Source of the DNA: Streptomyces sp. SLBN-31
GTDB taxonomy: Bacteria > Actinomycetota > Actinomycetes > Streptomycetales > Streptomycetaceae
Assembly (NCBI RefSeq): GCF_006715395.1
Contig: NZ_VFNC01000002.1
Coordinates: 2,232,001-2,296,000 of the forward strand
Reading direction: 5' to 3'
Length of the DNA: 64,000 nucleotides
Shown piece after piece: positions 56,893 through 64,000 of the stretch (its first letter is position 1; the number at the start of each line of letters is the position of its first letter). Position numbers and translations under genes: made by a program. The notes below the pieces were generated by a model. It was not told the DNA's origin. It did no database searches and saw only the letters and a list, made by a program, of their open reading frames with translations.

Positions 56893-57653
56893 GCGGATAC
56901 GCCACCCTTCGTGTATGCCTCGTAGCCCTCGTTTTCCAGCTTGTCGGCGAGCTCGGCGCCGCCGGACTCGACGATGCGGCCGCCGGAGAAGACGTGGACG
57001 AAGTCGGGCTTGATGTAGCGCAGGATGCGCGTGTAGTGCGTGATCAGCAGGGTGCCGACCTCGCCGGACTCGCGGACGCGGTTGACGCCCTCGGAGACGA
57101 CACGCAGCGCGTCGACGTCCAGGCCGGAATCCGTCTCGTCGAGGATCGCGATCTTCGGCTTGAGCAGTTCGAGCTGAAGGATCTCGTGGCGCTTCTTCTC
57201 ACCGCCGGAGAAGCCCTCGTTGACGTTGCGCTCGGCGAAGGAGGAGTCCATGTGCAGGCGCTCCATGGCCTCCTTGACCTCCTTCACCCAGGTGCGCAGC
57301 TTGGGGGCCTCGCCGCGGATCGCGGTGGCGGAGGTGCGCAGGAAGTTGGAGACCGAGACGCCGGGGACCTCGACCGGGTACTGCATCGCCAGGAACAGGC
57401 CGGCACGGGCGCGCTCGTCGACGGACATCTCCAGGACGTCCTCGCCGTCGAGGGTGACGGTGCCGCCGGTGATCGTGTACTTCGGGTGGCCCGCGAGGGA
57501 GTAGGCGAGGGTCGACTTGCCGGAGCCGTTGGGGCCCATGATGGCGTGCGTCTCGCCCTGCTTCACGGTCAGGTCGACACCCTTGAGGATCTCCTTCGTG
57601 GCGTTGTCGGCCTCGACGGTGACGCGCAGGTCTCGGATTTCAAGCGTTGCCAT
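56889..57653 (-). CDS. sufC: SufC ATPase
   Basis: The 254-residue ABC-type ATPase of the SufBCD scaffold has Walker A GPNGSGKST at 40-48, signature FSGGEKKRHEILQ and Walker B IAILDETDSGLD. It is soluble and energises cluster assembly, not transport. It lies 7 bases after the Rieske gene. Confidence 0.96.
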   Translation of the reverse strand: MATLEIRDLRVTVEADNATKEILKGVDLTVKQGETHAIMGPNGSGKSTLAYSLAGHPKYTITGGTVTLDGEDVLEMSVDERARAGLFLAMQYPVEVPGVSVSNFLRTSATAIRGEAPKLRTWVKEVKEAMERLHMDSSFAERNVNEGFSGGEKKRHEILQLELLKPKIAILDETDSGLDVDALRVVSEGVNRVRESGEVGTLLITHYTRILRYIKPDFVHVFSGGRIVESGGAELADKLENEGYEAYTKGGVSA

Positions 57654-57660
57654 GGGTGCC

Positions 57661-57981
57661 TCAGGACTCCTGGTTGAGGGAGACGAGAACGTCGTCCCCT
57701 TCGATCTTTACGGGGTATACGGGGACGGGGCGCGTCGCGGGGAGGCCGGACGGCTTGCCGGTGCGCAGGTCGAAGCTGGAGCCGTGCAGCCAGCACTCGA
57801 TCTGGCAGTCCTCCACCTCGCCCTCGGAGAGGGAGACGTTCGCGTGCGAGCAGATGTCGTGGATCGCGAACACCTCGCCCTCGGTCTTGACGACCGAGAC
57901 CGGCGTGCCGTCGAGTTCCACCCGCTTCGGGGTGTCCTCCTCCAGCTCGCTCAGCCCGCAGGCGCGTACGAACGCTGACAT
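57661..57981 (-). CDS. Rieske [2Fe-2S] ferredoxin of the suf operon
   Basis: The 106-residue protein has both Rieske ligand boxes, CSHANVSLSEG and CWLHGSSFD, giving two Cys and two His. Such proteins are regularly found between sufD and sufC in actinobacteria and may supply electrons for cluster building. The ATG overlaps the sufD stop (TGATG). Confidence 0.92.
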   Translation of the reverse strand: MSAFVRACGLSELEEDTPKRVELDGTPVSVVKTEGEVFAIHDICSHANVSLSEGEVEDCQIECWLHGSSFDLRTGKPSGLPATRPVPVYPVKIEGDDVLVSLNQES

Positions 57982-59162
57982 CAGACCGACGCCTCCAGCT
58001 CCTCGTCGATCTTCTCCAGCAGGCGCGCCTCGATGTCGTCGACGCCGATCTGCTGGACCAGCTCGGCGAAGAAGCCGCGGACCACCAGGCGACGGGCCTC
58101 GTCGGCGGGGATGCCGCGGGCCATCAGGTAGAAGAGCTGCTCGTCGTCGAAGCGGCCGGTGGCGGAGGCGTGGCCGGCGCCGATGATCTCGCCGGTCTCG
58201 ATCTCGAGGTTCGGCACCGAGTCGACGCGGGCGCCGTCGGTCAGCACGAGGTTGCGGTTCATCTCGTAGGTGTCCGTGCCCTCGGCCTTGGCCTCGATGA
58301 GCACGTCGCCGATCCACACCGCGTGGGCGCTGTCGCCCTGGAGCGCGCCCTTGTAGACGACGTTGGACTTGCAGTGCGGGGCGTTGTGGTCGACCAGGAG
58401 GCGGTGCTCCTGGTGCTGGCCGGCGTCCGTGAAGTACAGCCCGAGCAGCTCGGCCTCGCCGCCGGGACCGGCGTAGGAGACGCGCGGGTGCAGGCGTACG
58501 AGGTCGCCGCCGAAGGTCACCACGACCGACTTGAAGCTCGCGTCCCGCCCGACGAGGGCGTTGTGCTGGGCCACGTGCACGGCCTTGTCGTCCCAGTCCT
58601 GGACGGAGACGACGGTGAGCTTGGCGCCGTCGCCCAGGATGTAGTCGACGTTGGCGGCGAGCACGGCGTCACCGGTGTGGTCGATGACGACGACGGCCTC
58701 GGCGAAGGCGCCCAGTTCGATCACCTGGTGGCCGAAGCGGGTTCCGCCCTCGCCGTGCACGGCGATCCGGATGGGCTCGGTGAGGACCGTCTCCTTGGGG
58801 ACGGTGACCACGCCGGCCTTCTCGAACGCCGAGAACGCCTGGGCGGCGATGCGGTCCACGGGGGTGCCGGCCCTGCCGATCCGGGGGTCGCCGCGGTCGA
58901 CGGTCTCGACGGTGACGCCCTCGGGGGCGTCCACCGCGACCTTGACCCCGTCGCCGCCGGCGACGGCGGTGCCGTCGTGCAGCCCGCGCAGGCGCTCCAG
59001 CGGGGTGAACCGCCACTCCTCCTCGCGGCCGTGCGGGACGGGGAAGTCCGCCACGTCGAAGGAGGGGGGCGCGCTCATGCGCGTGGCGACGGTCGACTCG
59101 GCGGCCACCGCGATCTGGCCGGCGGTCGTGCTGCCCACCGGGATGTTCTGAGCCTCAGCCAT
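57981..59162 (-). CDS. sufD: SufD scaffold subunit
   Basis: The 393-residue beta-helix protein pairs with SufB. Segments include HGREEEWRFTPLERLRGLHDG, DGARVDSVPNLEIETGEIIGAGHASATGRFDDEQLFYLMARG and the C-terminal helical RLVVRGFFAELVQQI. The conserved late His in GAGHASATG fits the family. It lies 61 bases after sufB. Confidence 0.95.
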   Translation of the reverse strand: MAEAQNIPVGSTTAGQIAVAAESTVATRMSAPPSFDVADFPVPHGREEEWRFTPLERLRGLHDGTAVAGGDGVKVAVDAPEGVTVETVDRGDPRIGRAGTPVDRIAAQAFSAFEKAGVVTVPKETVLTEPIRIAVHGEGGTRFGHQVIELGAFAEAVVVIDHTGDAVLAANVDYILGDGAKLTVVSVQDWDDKAVHVAQHNALVGRDASFKSVVVTFGGDLVRLHPRVSYAGPGGEAELLGLYFTDAGQHQEHRLLVDHNAPHCKSNVVYKGALQGDSAHAVWIGDVLIEAKAEGTDTYEMNRNLVLTDGARVDSVPNLEIETGEIIGAGHASATGRFDDEQLFYLMARGIPADEARRLVVRGFFAELVQQIGVDDIEARLLEKIDEELEASV

Positions 59163-59223
59163 GGCTGTCGGTCTGCTCTCTTCCTACGTCAGAATTGCTG
59201 GCTGCTTAACCGGGGGGCCGGTC

Positions 59224-60648
59224 CTAACCGACCGCGCCCTCCATCTGCAGCTCGATCAGCCGGTTGAGCTCGAGGGCGTACTCCATGGGCAGCTCCTTCG
59301 CGATGGGCTCGACGAAGCCGCGCACGATCATCGCCATCGCCTCGAACTCGCTGAGGCCGCGGCTCATCAGGTAGAAGAGCTGGTCGTCGGAGACCTTGGA
59401 GACGGTGGCCTCGTGCCCCATGGACACGTCGTCCTCGCGGACGTCCACGTAGGGGTACGTGTCGGAGCGGGAGATGGTGTCGACGAGCAGCGCGTCGCAC
59501 AGCACGTTCGACTTGGAGCCGTGGGCGCCCTCGCCGATCTCGACCAGACCGCGGTAGGAGGTACGGCCGCCGCCGCGCGCCACCGACTTGGAGACGATGT
59601 TGGAGGAGGTGTTCGGCGCCATGTGGACCATCTTGGAGCCGGCGTCCTGGTGCTGGCCCTCGCCCGCGAAGGCGATGGACAGGGTCTCGCCCTTGGCGTG
59701 CTCGCCCATCAGGTAGACGGCCGGGTACTTCATCGTCACCTTGGAGCCGATGTTGCCGTCGATCCACTCCATGGTGGCGCCCTCGTAGGCGACGGCGCGC
59801 TTGGTGACCAGGTTGTAGACGTTGTTCGACCAGTTCTGGATGGTCGTGTAGCGGCAGCGGGCGTTCTTCTTGACGATGATCTCGACGACCGCGGAGTGCA
59901 GCGAGTCCGACTTGTAGATCGGCGCGGTGCAGCCCTCGACGTAGTGCACGTAGGCACCCTCGTCGACGATGATCAGGGTCCGCTCGAACTGGCCCATGTT
60001 CTCCGTGTTGATACGGAAGTAGGCCTGGAGCGGGATCTCCACCTGGACGCCCGGCGGCACGTAGATGAAGGAGCCGCCCGACCACACCGCGGTGTTCAGC
60101 GACGCGAACTTGTTGTCGCCGACCGGGATGACCGTGCCGAAGTACTCCTTGAAGAGCTCCGGGTGCTCCTTCAGGGCGGTGTCGGTGTCCAGGAAGATGA
60201 CGCCCTGCTCCTCCAGGTCCTCGCGGATCTGGTGGTAGACGACCTCGGACTCGTACTGGGCCGCGACACCGGCGATGAGGCGCTGCTTCTCCGCCTCGGG
60301 GATGCCGAGCTTGTCGTACGTGTTCTTGATGTCCTCGGGCAGGTCCTCCCAGGACTCCGCCTGCTTCTCCGTGGAGCGCACGAAGTACTTGATGTTGTCG
60401 AAGTCGATGCCCGACAGGTCCGAGCCCCAGTTCGGCATGGGCTTCTTGTCGAACAGGCGCAGGCCCTTGAGACGGAGCTTGGTCATCCACTCCGGCTCGT
60501 TCTTCTTGGCGGAGATGTCCCGGACGACTTCCTCGCTGAGACCGCGCTTCGCCGAGGCACCGGCTTCGTCGGAGTCCGCCCAGCCGTATTCGTACTTGCC
60601 CAGGCCCTCAAGCTCAGGGTGGGCAGTCTCCTCGATGGGGAGAGTCAT
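59224..60648 (-). CDS. sufB: SufB scaffold subunit
   Basis: The 474-residue protein is the main Fe-S scaffold of SufBCD. The features are [46 protein letters not shown] (containing the conserved functional Cys), [24 protein letters not shown] and the C-terminal [31 protein letters not shown]. The ATG at 60648 overlaps the sufR stop and GAGGAA lies upstream; in-frame sequence further upstream is inside sufR. Confidence 0.96.
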   Translation of the reverse strand: MTLPIEETAHPELEGLGKYEYGWADSDEAGASAKRGLSEEVVRDISAKKNEPEWMTKLRLKGLRLFDKKPMPNWGSDLSGIDFDNIKYFVRSTEKQAESWEDLPEDIKNTYDKLGIPEAEKQRLIAGVAAQYESEVVYHQIREDLEEQGVIFLDTDTALKEHPELFKEYFGTVIPVGDNKFASLNTAVWSGGSFIYVPPGVQVEIPLQAYFRINTENMGQFERTLIIVDEGAYVHYVEGCTAPIYKSDSLHSAVVEIIVKKNARCRYTTIQNWSNNVYNLVTKRAVAYEGATMEWIDGNIGSKVTMKYPAVYLMGEHAKGETLSIAFAGEGQHQDAGSKMVHMAPNTSSNIVSKSVARGGGRTSYRGLVEIGEGAHGSKSNVLCDALLVDTISRSDTYPYVDVREDDVSMGHEATVSKVSDDQLFYLMSRGLSEFEAMAMIVRGFVEPIAKELPMEYALELNRLIELQMEGAVG

Positions 60649-61388
60649 GCGGGGTTCCTCCCGGCCGTGCTTGCAGATGCGTTGTGAGTGATCTCGGAAA
60701 TCTTTGGGATGAACGTCGTGCAGACGCCGTCGCCGTGCGCGATGGTCGCCAGTCGCTGGACGTGGGTACCCAGCAGCTGGGAGAAGATCTCGGTCTCCGC
60801 CTCGCAGAGCTGGGGGAACTTTTCCGCGACATGGGCGACGGGGCAGTGGTGCTGGCACAGCTGCTCGCCGACCGGTGCGCTGCGCGCCGTAGCAGCGTAC
60901 CCGTCCGCGCTCAGGGCCTTGGCCAGCGCTTCCGTGCGCTCTTCGGGGGCGGCGGCCTCGATCGCCCTGCGGTAGGCGTCGGCCTGCTCGGCGATCCTCG
61001 CGCGCGCGAAGGCGACGACCGCCTCGTCCCCGCCGAACCGCTCCTGGATGAAGCGCAGGGCGTCCGCGGCGAGCTTGTCGTACGACTGGTCGAAGGCGTC
61101 GCGGCCGCAGTCGGTGAGCGCGAACACCTTCGCGGGGCGGCCACGCGTACGCGTGCCGTACACCCGCTGCTCCCGCGCCTCGACGACGTCGTCGGCGACC
61201 AGCGCGTCCAGATGCCGTCGTACGGCGGCCGGGGTCAGGCCCAGCCGGCCGGCCAGCTCGGTGACGGTCGACGGCCCGTGGTCCAGGATGGACCGCGCGA
61301 CCCGGTTGCGGGTGGACCGCTCCCCGGTCGCGAGCTCCTCGTGGGGGGTCCCCGTGGGGGTCTCCCGAGCCTCGCCGACGTTTTTCAC
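60645..61388 (-). CDS. sufR: SufR iron-sulfur repressor of the suf operon
   Basis: The 247-residue winged-helix regulator has DNA-binding [21 protein letters not shown] and three clustered cysteines, Cys178, Cys182 and Cys195 ([20 protein letters not shown]), that bind the sensing cluster. I chose the GTG at 61388, which has no ribosome site and lies within a CAAC-N6-GTTG palindrome, so a leaderless autoregulated start is likely. Loss of its cluster would derepress the whole operon. Confidence 0.92.
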   Translation of the reverse strand: MKNVGEARETPTGTPHEELATGERSTRNRVARSILDHGPSTVTELAGRLGLTPAAVRRHLDALVADDVVEAREQRVYGTRTRGRPAKVFALTDCGRDAFDQSYDKLAADALRFIQERFGGDEAVVAFARARIAEQADAYRRAIEAAAPEERTEALAKALSADGYAATARSAPVGEQLCQHHCPVAHVAEKFPQLCEAETEIFSQLLGTHVQRLATIAHGDGVCTTFIPKISEITHNASASTAGRNPA

Positions 61389-61403
61389 AACGCCATTGTT
61401 GCG
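61386..61403. promoter_or_regulatory. SufR operator candidate (CAAC-N6-GTTG)
   Basis: The palindrome CAACGCCATTGTTG (61388-61401) overlaps the sufR GTG. The outer positions extend the arms to 5 of 6 matches. This is consistent with SufR binding over the transcription start. Confidence 0.6.
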
Positions 61404-61547
61404 TAATTCCTCTGGACCGGGCAAGCGGCGTCCGGAGGACCGGACGGTGCCCTGCGTCACTTAGGTTCACCTAACTGACCTGCGCGAACGATCTTTGATC
61501 GATCAAACAGGTGGCACAGGGCAGACCCGTGGGTAAGACTCCCCACC

Positions 61548-62399
61548 ATGGCAACACCCCCTCCGACCGGCCCACTCGTCACGCGGGACACACTGGCCGC
61601 AGAGCTGCGCGGGCTCCGCGTCCACAGCGGAGAGACCCTCCTGGTGCACTCCTCCCTCAGCAGTCTCGGCTGGGTCTGCGGCGGTGCCGTCGCGGTGGTC
61701 CAGGCCCTGCTGGAGGCGGTCGGCCCGGACGGCACGATCGTCGTTCCCACCCAGACCGGCGACATCTCCGACCCGGCGCTGTGGAACAGCCCGCCGGTGC
61801 CCGAGGAGTGGTGGGCGCGGATCCGGGCCTCGATGCCCGCGTACGACCCGCTGGTCACCCCCACGCGCGGGGTCGGCGTCGTCCCGGAGACCGTGCGCAC
61901 CTGGCCGGGCGCCCTGCGCAGCGCGCACCCCCAGACGTCCTTCGCCGCGGTCGGCCCGGCCGCGGCGCGGATCGTCGACGGACACGCGACGGACTGCCGG
62001 CTGGGCGAGCACAGCCCGCTGGCCAGGCTGGAGGAGATGGGCGCCCGGGTGCTGCTCCTGGGCGCCGGCTACGGGTCGTGCACCAGCTTCCACCTGGCCG
62101 AGTACCGCATCCCCTCCCCGCTGGTCGGCGTGGGCCGTCCCGTGCCGGGCGGCGGCTGGGAGACGGTGATCGAGGTGTCGATCACCTCGGCCCGCTTCGA
62201 CGAGCTGGGCCACGACTTCGAGCGGGACCGTCCCGTCGTACGGGGAAAGGCGGGCGCGGCCGACGTGCGGCTGTTCCCCGTGGCGGACGCGGTGGCCTAC
62301 GCCGAGCGGTGGCTGCCGCTGCACCGCTCACGCGAGGAGGAGATGGCAACGGGTGCGGATCCGGCACCCGCCCGTCGGAGCCGGGCGCCGCGTACCTAG
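61548..62399 (+). CDS. AAC(3)-family aminoglycoside N-acetyltransferase
   Basis: The 283-residue acetyl-CoA-dependent enzyme has [16 protein letters not shown] at the N-terminus, [18 protein letters not shown] and [12 protein letters not shown] with a conserved His127. [32 protein letters not shown] matches the AAC(3) fold. It could modify the 3-amino group of aminoglycosides. In a soil actinomycete it may be intrinsic resistance or have another amine substrate. It is divergent from sufR. Confidence 0.85.
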   Translation: MATPPPTGPLVTRDTLAAELRGLRVHSGETLLVHSSLSSLGWVCGGAVAVVQALLEAVGPDGTIVVPTQTGDISDPALWNSPPVPEEWWARIRASMPAYDPLVTPTRGVGVVPETVRTWPGALRSAHPQTSFAAVGPAAARIVDGHATDCRLGEHSPLARLEEMGARVLLLGAGYGSCTSFHLAEYRIPSPLVGVGRPVPGGGWETVIEVSITSARFDELGHDFERDRPVVRGKAGAADVRLFPVADAVAYAERWLPLHRSREEEMATGADPAPARRSRAPRT

Positions 62400-62402
62400 A
62401 CT
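62397..62402 (+). promoter_or_regulatory. -10 box for the ABC ATPase gene
   Basis: TAGACT lies 7 bases before the ATG at 62410 and includes the TAG stop of the acetyltransferase gene. No ribosome site is present, suggesting a leaderless transcript. Confidence 0.5.
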
Positions 62403-62409
62403 CGGGCCC

Positions 62410-63333
62410 ATGCGAAGTGAGCCCGTGGTCCAGGTTCAGGCCCTGGTGAAGCGGTACGGCACGAAAACCGCCGTGGACGGCCTCGACCTGGTGGCCGAGG
62501 CGGGCGTGACCGCCGTACTCGGTCCGAACGGCGCGGGCAAGACGACGACCGTCGAGACCTGCGAGGGGTACCGCAGACCGGACTCTGGCGCGGTGCGCGT
62601 CCTCGGCCTCGACCCGGTGCGCCAGGCCCGTGACCTGCACCCCCGCATCGGCGTGATGCTCCAGTCCGGAGGCGTGTACTCCGGCGCGCGGGCCGACGAG
62701 ATGCTCCGGCACGTGGCGAAGCTGCACGCGAACCCGCTGGACGTGGACGCCCTCATCGAGCGCCTCGGCCTCGGCTCCTGCGGCCGTACGACGTACCGCC
62801 GCCTCTCCGGCGGCCAGCAGCAGCGTCTGGCGCTGGCCATGGCCGTGGTCGGCCGCCCCGAGCTGGTCTTCCTGGACGAGCCGACCGCCGGCCTCGACCC
62901 GCAGGCCCGCCACGCCACCTGGGACCTGGTCCGTGACCTGCGCGCGGACGGCGTCTCGGTGATCCTCACCACGCACTACATGGAGGAGGCCGAGCAGCTC
63001 GCCGACGACGTCGCGATCATCGACGCGGGCCGGGTCATCGCACACGGCTCCCCGGAGGAGCTGTGCCGGGGCGGGGCCGAGAACACCCTGCGCTTCGTCG
63101 GCCGCCCCGGCCTGGACGTGGGGTCGCTGCTCAAGGCGCTCCCGGCCGACTGCTCGGCCGCCGAGCTGACGCCGGGCTCGTACCGGGTCGTCGGCAAGGT
63201 CGACCCGCAGCTGCTGGCGACGGTGGCGTCCTGGTGCGCGCAGCACGGCGTGATGCCGGACAGGATCTCGGTGGAACGGCACACCCTCGAAGACGTTTTT
63301 CTGGAGCTGACGGGCAAGGAGCTGCGCTCGTGA
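62410..63333 (+). CDS. ABC transporter ATP-binding protein (ABC-2 exporter type)
   Basis: This 307-residue ATPase has Walker A GPNGAGKTT, signature LSGGQQQRLALAMAVVG and Walker B LVFLDEPTAGLD. The His switch is TTHYMEEAEQLADD. The C-terminal extension is as in DrrA/NatA-type exporters. It is coupled to a permease by GTGA. Genes of this type next to suf in Streptomyces are of unknown substrate. Confidence 0.93.
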   Translation: MRSEPVVQVQALVKRYGTKTAVDGLDLVAEAGVTAVLGPNGAGKTTTVETCEGYRRPDSGAVRVLGLDPVRQARDLHPRIGVMLQSGGVYSGARADEMLRHVAKLHANPLDVDALIERLGLGSCGRTTYRRLSGGQQQRLALAMAVVGRPELVFLDEPTAGLDPQARHATWDLVRDLRADGVSVILTTHYMEEAEQLADDVAIIDAGRVIAHGSPEELCRGGAENTLRFVGRPGLDVGSLLKALPADCSAAELTPGSYRVVGKVDPQLLATVASWCAQHGVMPDRISVERHTLEDVFLELTGKELRS

Positions 63334-64000
63334 CGACGGTCACCGGTACCTACGCGCCGAAGCCGGGCGCGGCCCCTCTGCCCCGCATGATCGCGGCCCA
63401 GACGGCGCTGGAGACGAAGATGCTGCTGCGCAACGGCGAGCAGCTGCTCCTGACGGTCGTGATCCCGACCCTGCTGCTGGTCCTGTTCAGCTCGGTGGAC
63501 ATCGTGGACACCGGCAAGGGCGATGCGGTGGACTTCCTCGCCCCCGGCATCCTCGCGCTCGCGGTCATGTCCACGGCCTTCACCGGCCAGGCCATCGCCA
63601 CGGGCTTCGAACGCCGCTACGGCGTCCTCAAGCGCCTCGCCTCCTCCCCGCTGCCCCGCTGGGGCCTGATGACGGCGAAGACGGCGTCCGTGCTGGTCAC
63701 GGAGGTCCTACAGGTGATCCTGCTGACGGTGATCGCCTTTGCCCTGGGCTGGTCCCCGCAGGGGAACCCGCTCGCCGCCGTCCTCCTGATCGTCCTTGGC
63801 ACGGCGGCCTTCTCGGGCCTGGGCCTGCTCATGGCGGGCACCCTGAAGGCCGAGGCGACCCTGGCCGCCGCCAACCTGGTCTTCCTGCTGCTGCTCGTGG
63901 GCGGCGGGGTGATCGTGCCGCTCGACAAGTTCCCGCAGGCAGCGCAGGACGTCCTGGGCCTGTTGCCGATCTCGGCCCTGTCGGACGGCCTGCGGGACGT
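63330..64000 (+). CDS. ABC-2 type permease, 3' end outside window
   Basis: About 223 residues are visible, starting VTTVTGTYAPKPGAAPLPRM. Membrane helices include LLLTVVIPTLLLVLF, ILALAVMSTAFTGQAIATGFERRYGVLKRLASSPL and NLVFLLLLVGGGVIVPLDKFP, typical of ABC-2 permeases. The GTG overlaps the ATPase stop by 4 bases. It forms the membrane half of the exporter. Confidence 0.9.
   Translation, partial: MTTVTGTYAPKPGAAPLPRMIAAQTALETKMLLRNGEQLLLTVVIPTLLLVLFSSVDIVDTGKGDAVDFLAPGILALAVMSTAFTGQAIATGFERRYGVLKRLASSPLPRWGLMTAKTASVLVTEVLQVILLTVIAFALGWSPQGNPLAAVLLIVLGTAAFSGLGLLMAGTLKAEATLAAANLVFLLLLVGGGVIVPLDKFPQAAQDVLGLLPISALSDGLRD

Noticed and set aside
59224..61470. A 748-residue SufB with a long N-terminal extension
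   Set aside because: The extension is a shadow of sufR. SufB proteins are about 470 residues, and the ATG at 60648 has a ribosome site.

Overview
This is a piece of a high-GC actinobacterial chromosome, almost certainly Streptomyces. The evidence is strong G/C third-position bias, many GTG/TTG starts, ATGA/GTGA stop-start overlaps, Tat and lipoprotein secretion signals, ECF sigma factor/membrane-partner pairs, leaderless starts just after TAnnnT boxes, and Streptomyces-type families (TIGR03086, CU044_5270, SigE-type sigma, AbfB). No rRNA, canonical tRNA, CRISPR array or complete insertion sequence was seen.

Region 1 (1-25.1 kb) is devoted to plant cell wall and sugar acid use. On the minus strand, two pectin methylesterases, a pectate lyase and a rhamnogalacturonan acetylesterase lie behind a sugar-binding lipoprotein. 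Behind that come a GH43 glycosidase, a DUF6807 protein, a Gfo/Idh/MocA oxidoreductase and two ABC permeases. A GntR regulator, a DapA-type lyase and an IlvD/Edd dehydratase form a third unit. Two near-identical LacI-type operators (GNAAGCGCTTNC) sit before the binding protein and before the permeases, although no LacI gene is in the window. At 16.6-19.8 kb a uronate dehydrogenase faces a 5-dehydro-4-deoxyglucarate dehydratase and an unrecognised partner gene, giving most of an oxidative galacturonate route. At 20-25 kb a DeoR regulator, a polyol-type ABC importer and a zinc dehydrogenase form one operon.

Region 2 (25.1-31.1 kb) looks like an acquired conflict/defence island: a double TerD protein, a TIR/NB-ARC/TPR/TIR-like/EAD-like protein, and a TIR/TIR-like/EAD-like protein overlapping it by 4 bases. 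Base composition is visibly less GC-biased here.

Region 3 (31.2-43.9 kb) is mixed. It has ACC deaminase with its GntR regulator, then a TROVE (Ro60-like) gene. The 0.5-kb leader of the TROVE gene encodes what look like three tandem Y RNAs, two of them carrying tRNA-mimic modules in permuted order. A PHO-box-controlled PhoX phosphatase, an extracellular nuclease, a BrkB gene fragment and small envelope proteins follow.

Region 4 (44-54.8 kb) is mostly chromosomal core: dapA and dapD, two ECF sigma/partner operons, an HxlR-peroxiredoxin fusion facing an MFS exporter, a TetR/SMR drug efflux pair and an AbfB-domain surface protein.

Region 5 (54.8-64 kb) is the SUF iron-sulfur assembly operon (sufR-B-D-Rieske-C-S-U-T), an AAC(3)-type acetyltransferase and the start of an ABC-2 transporter.
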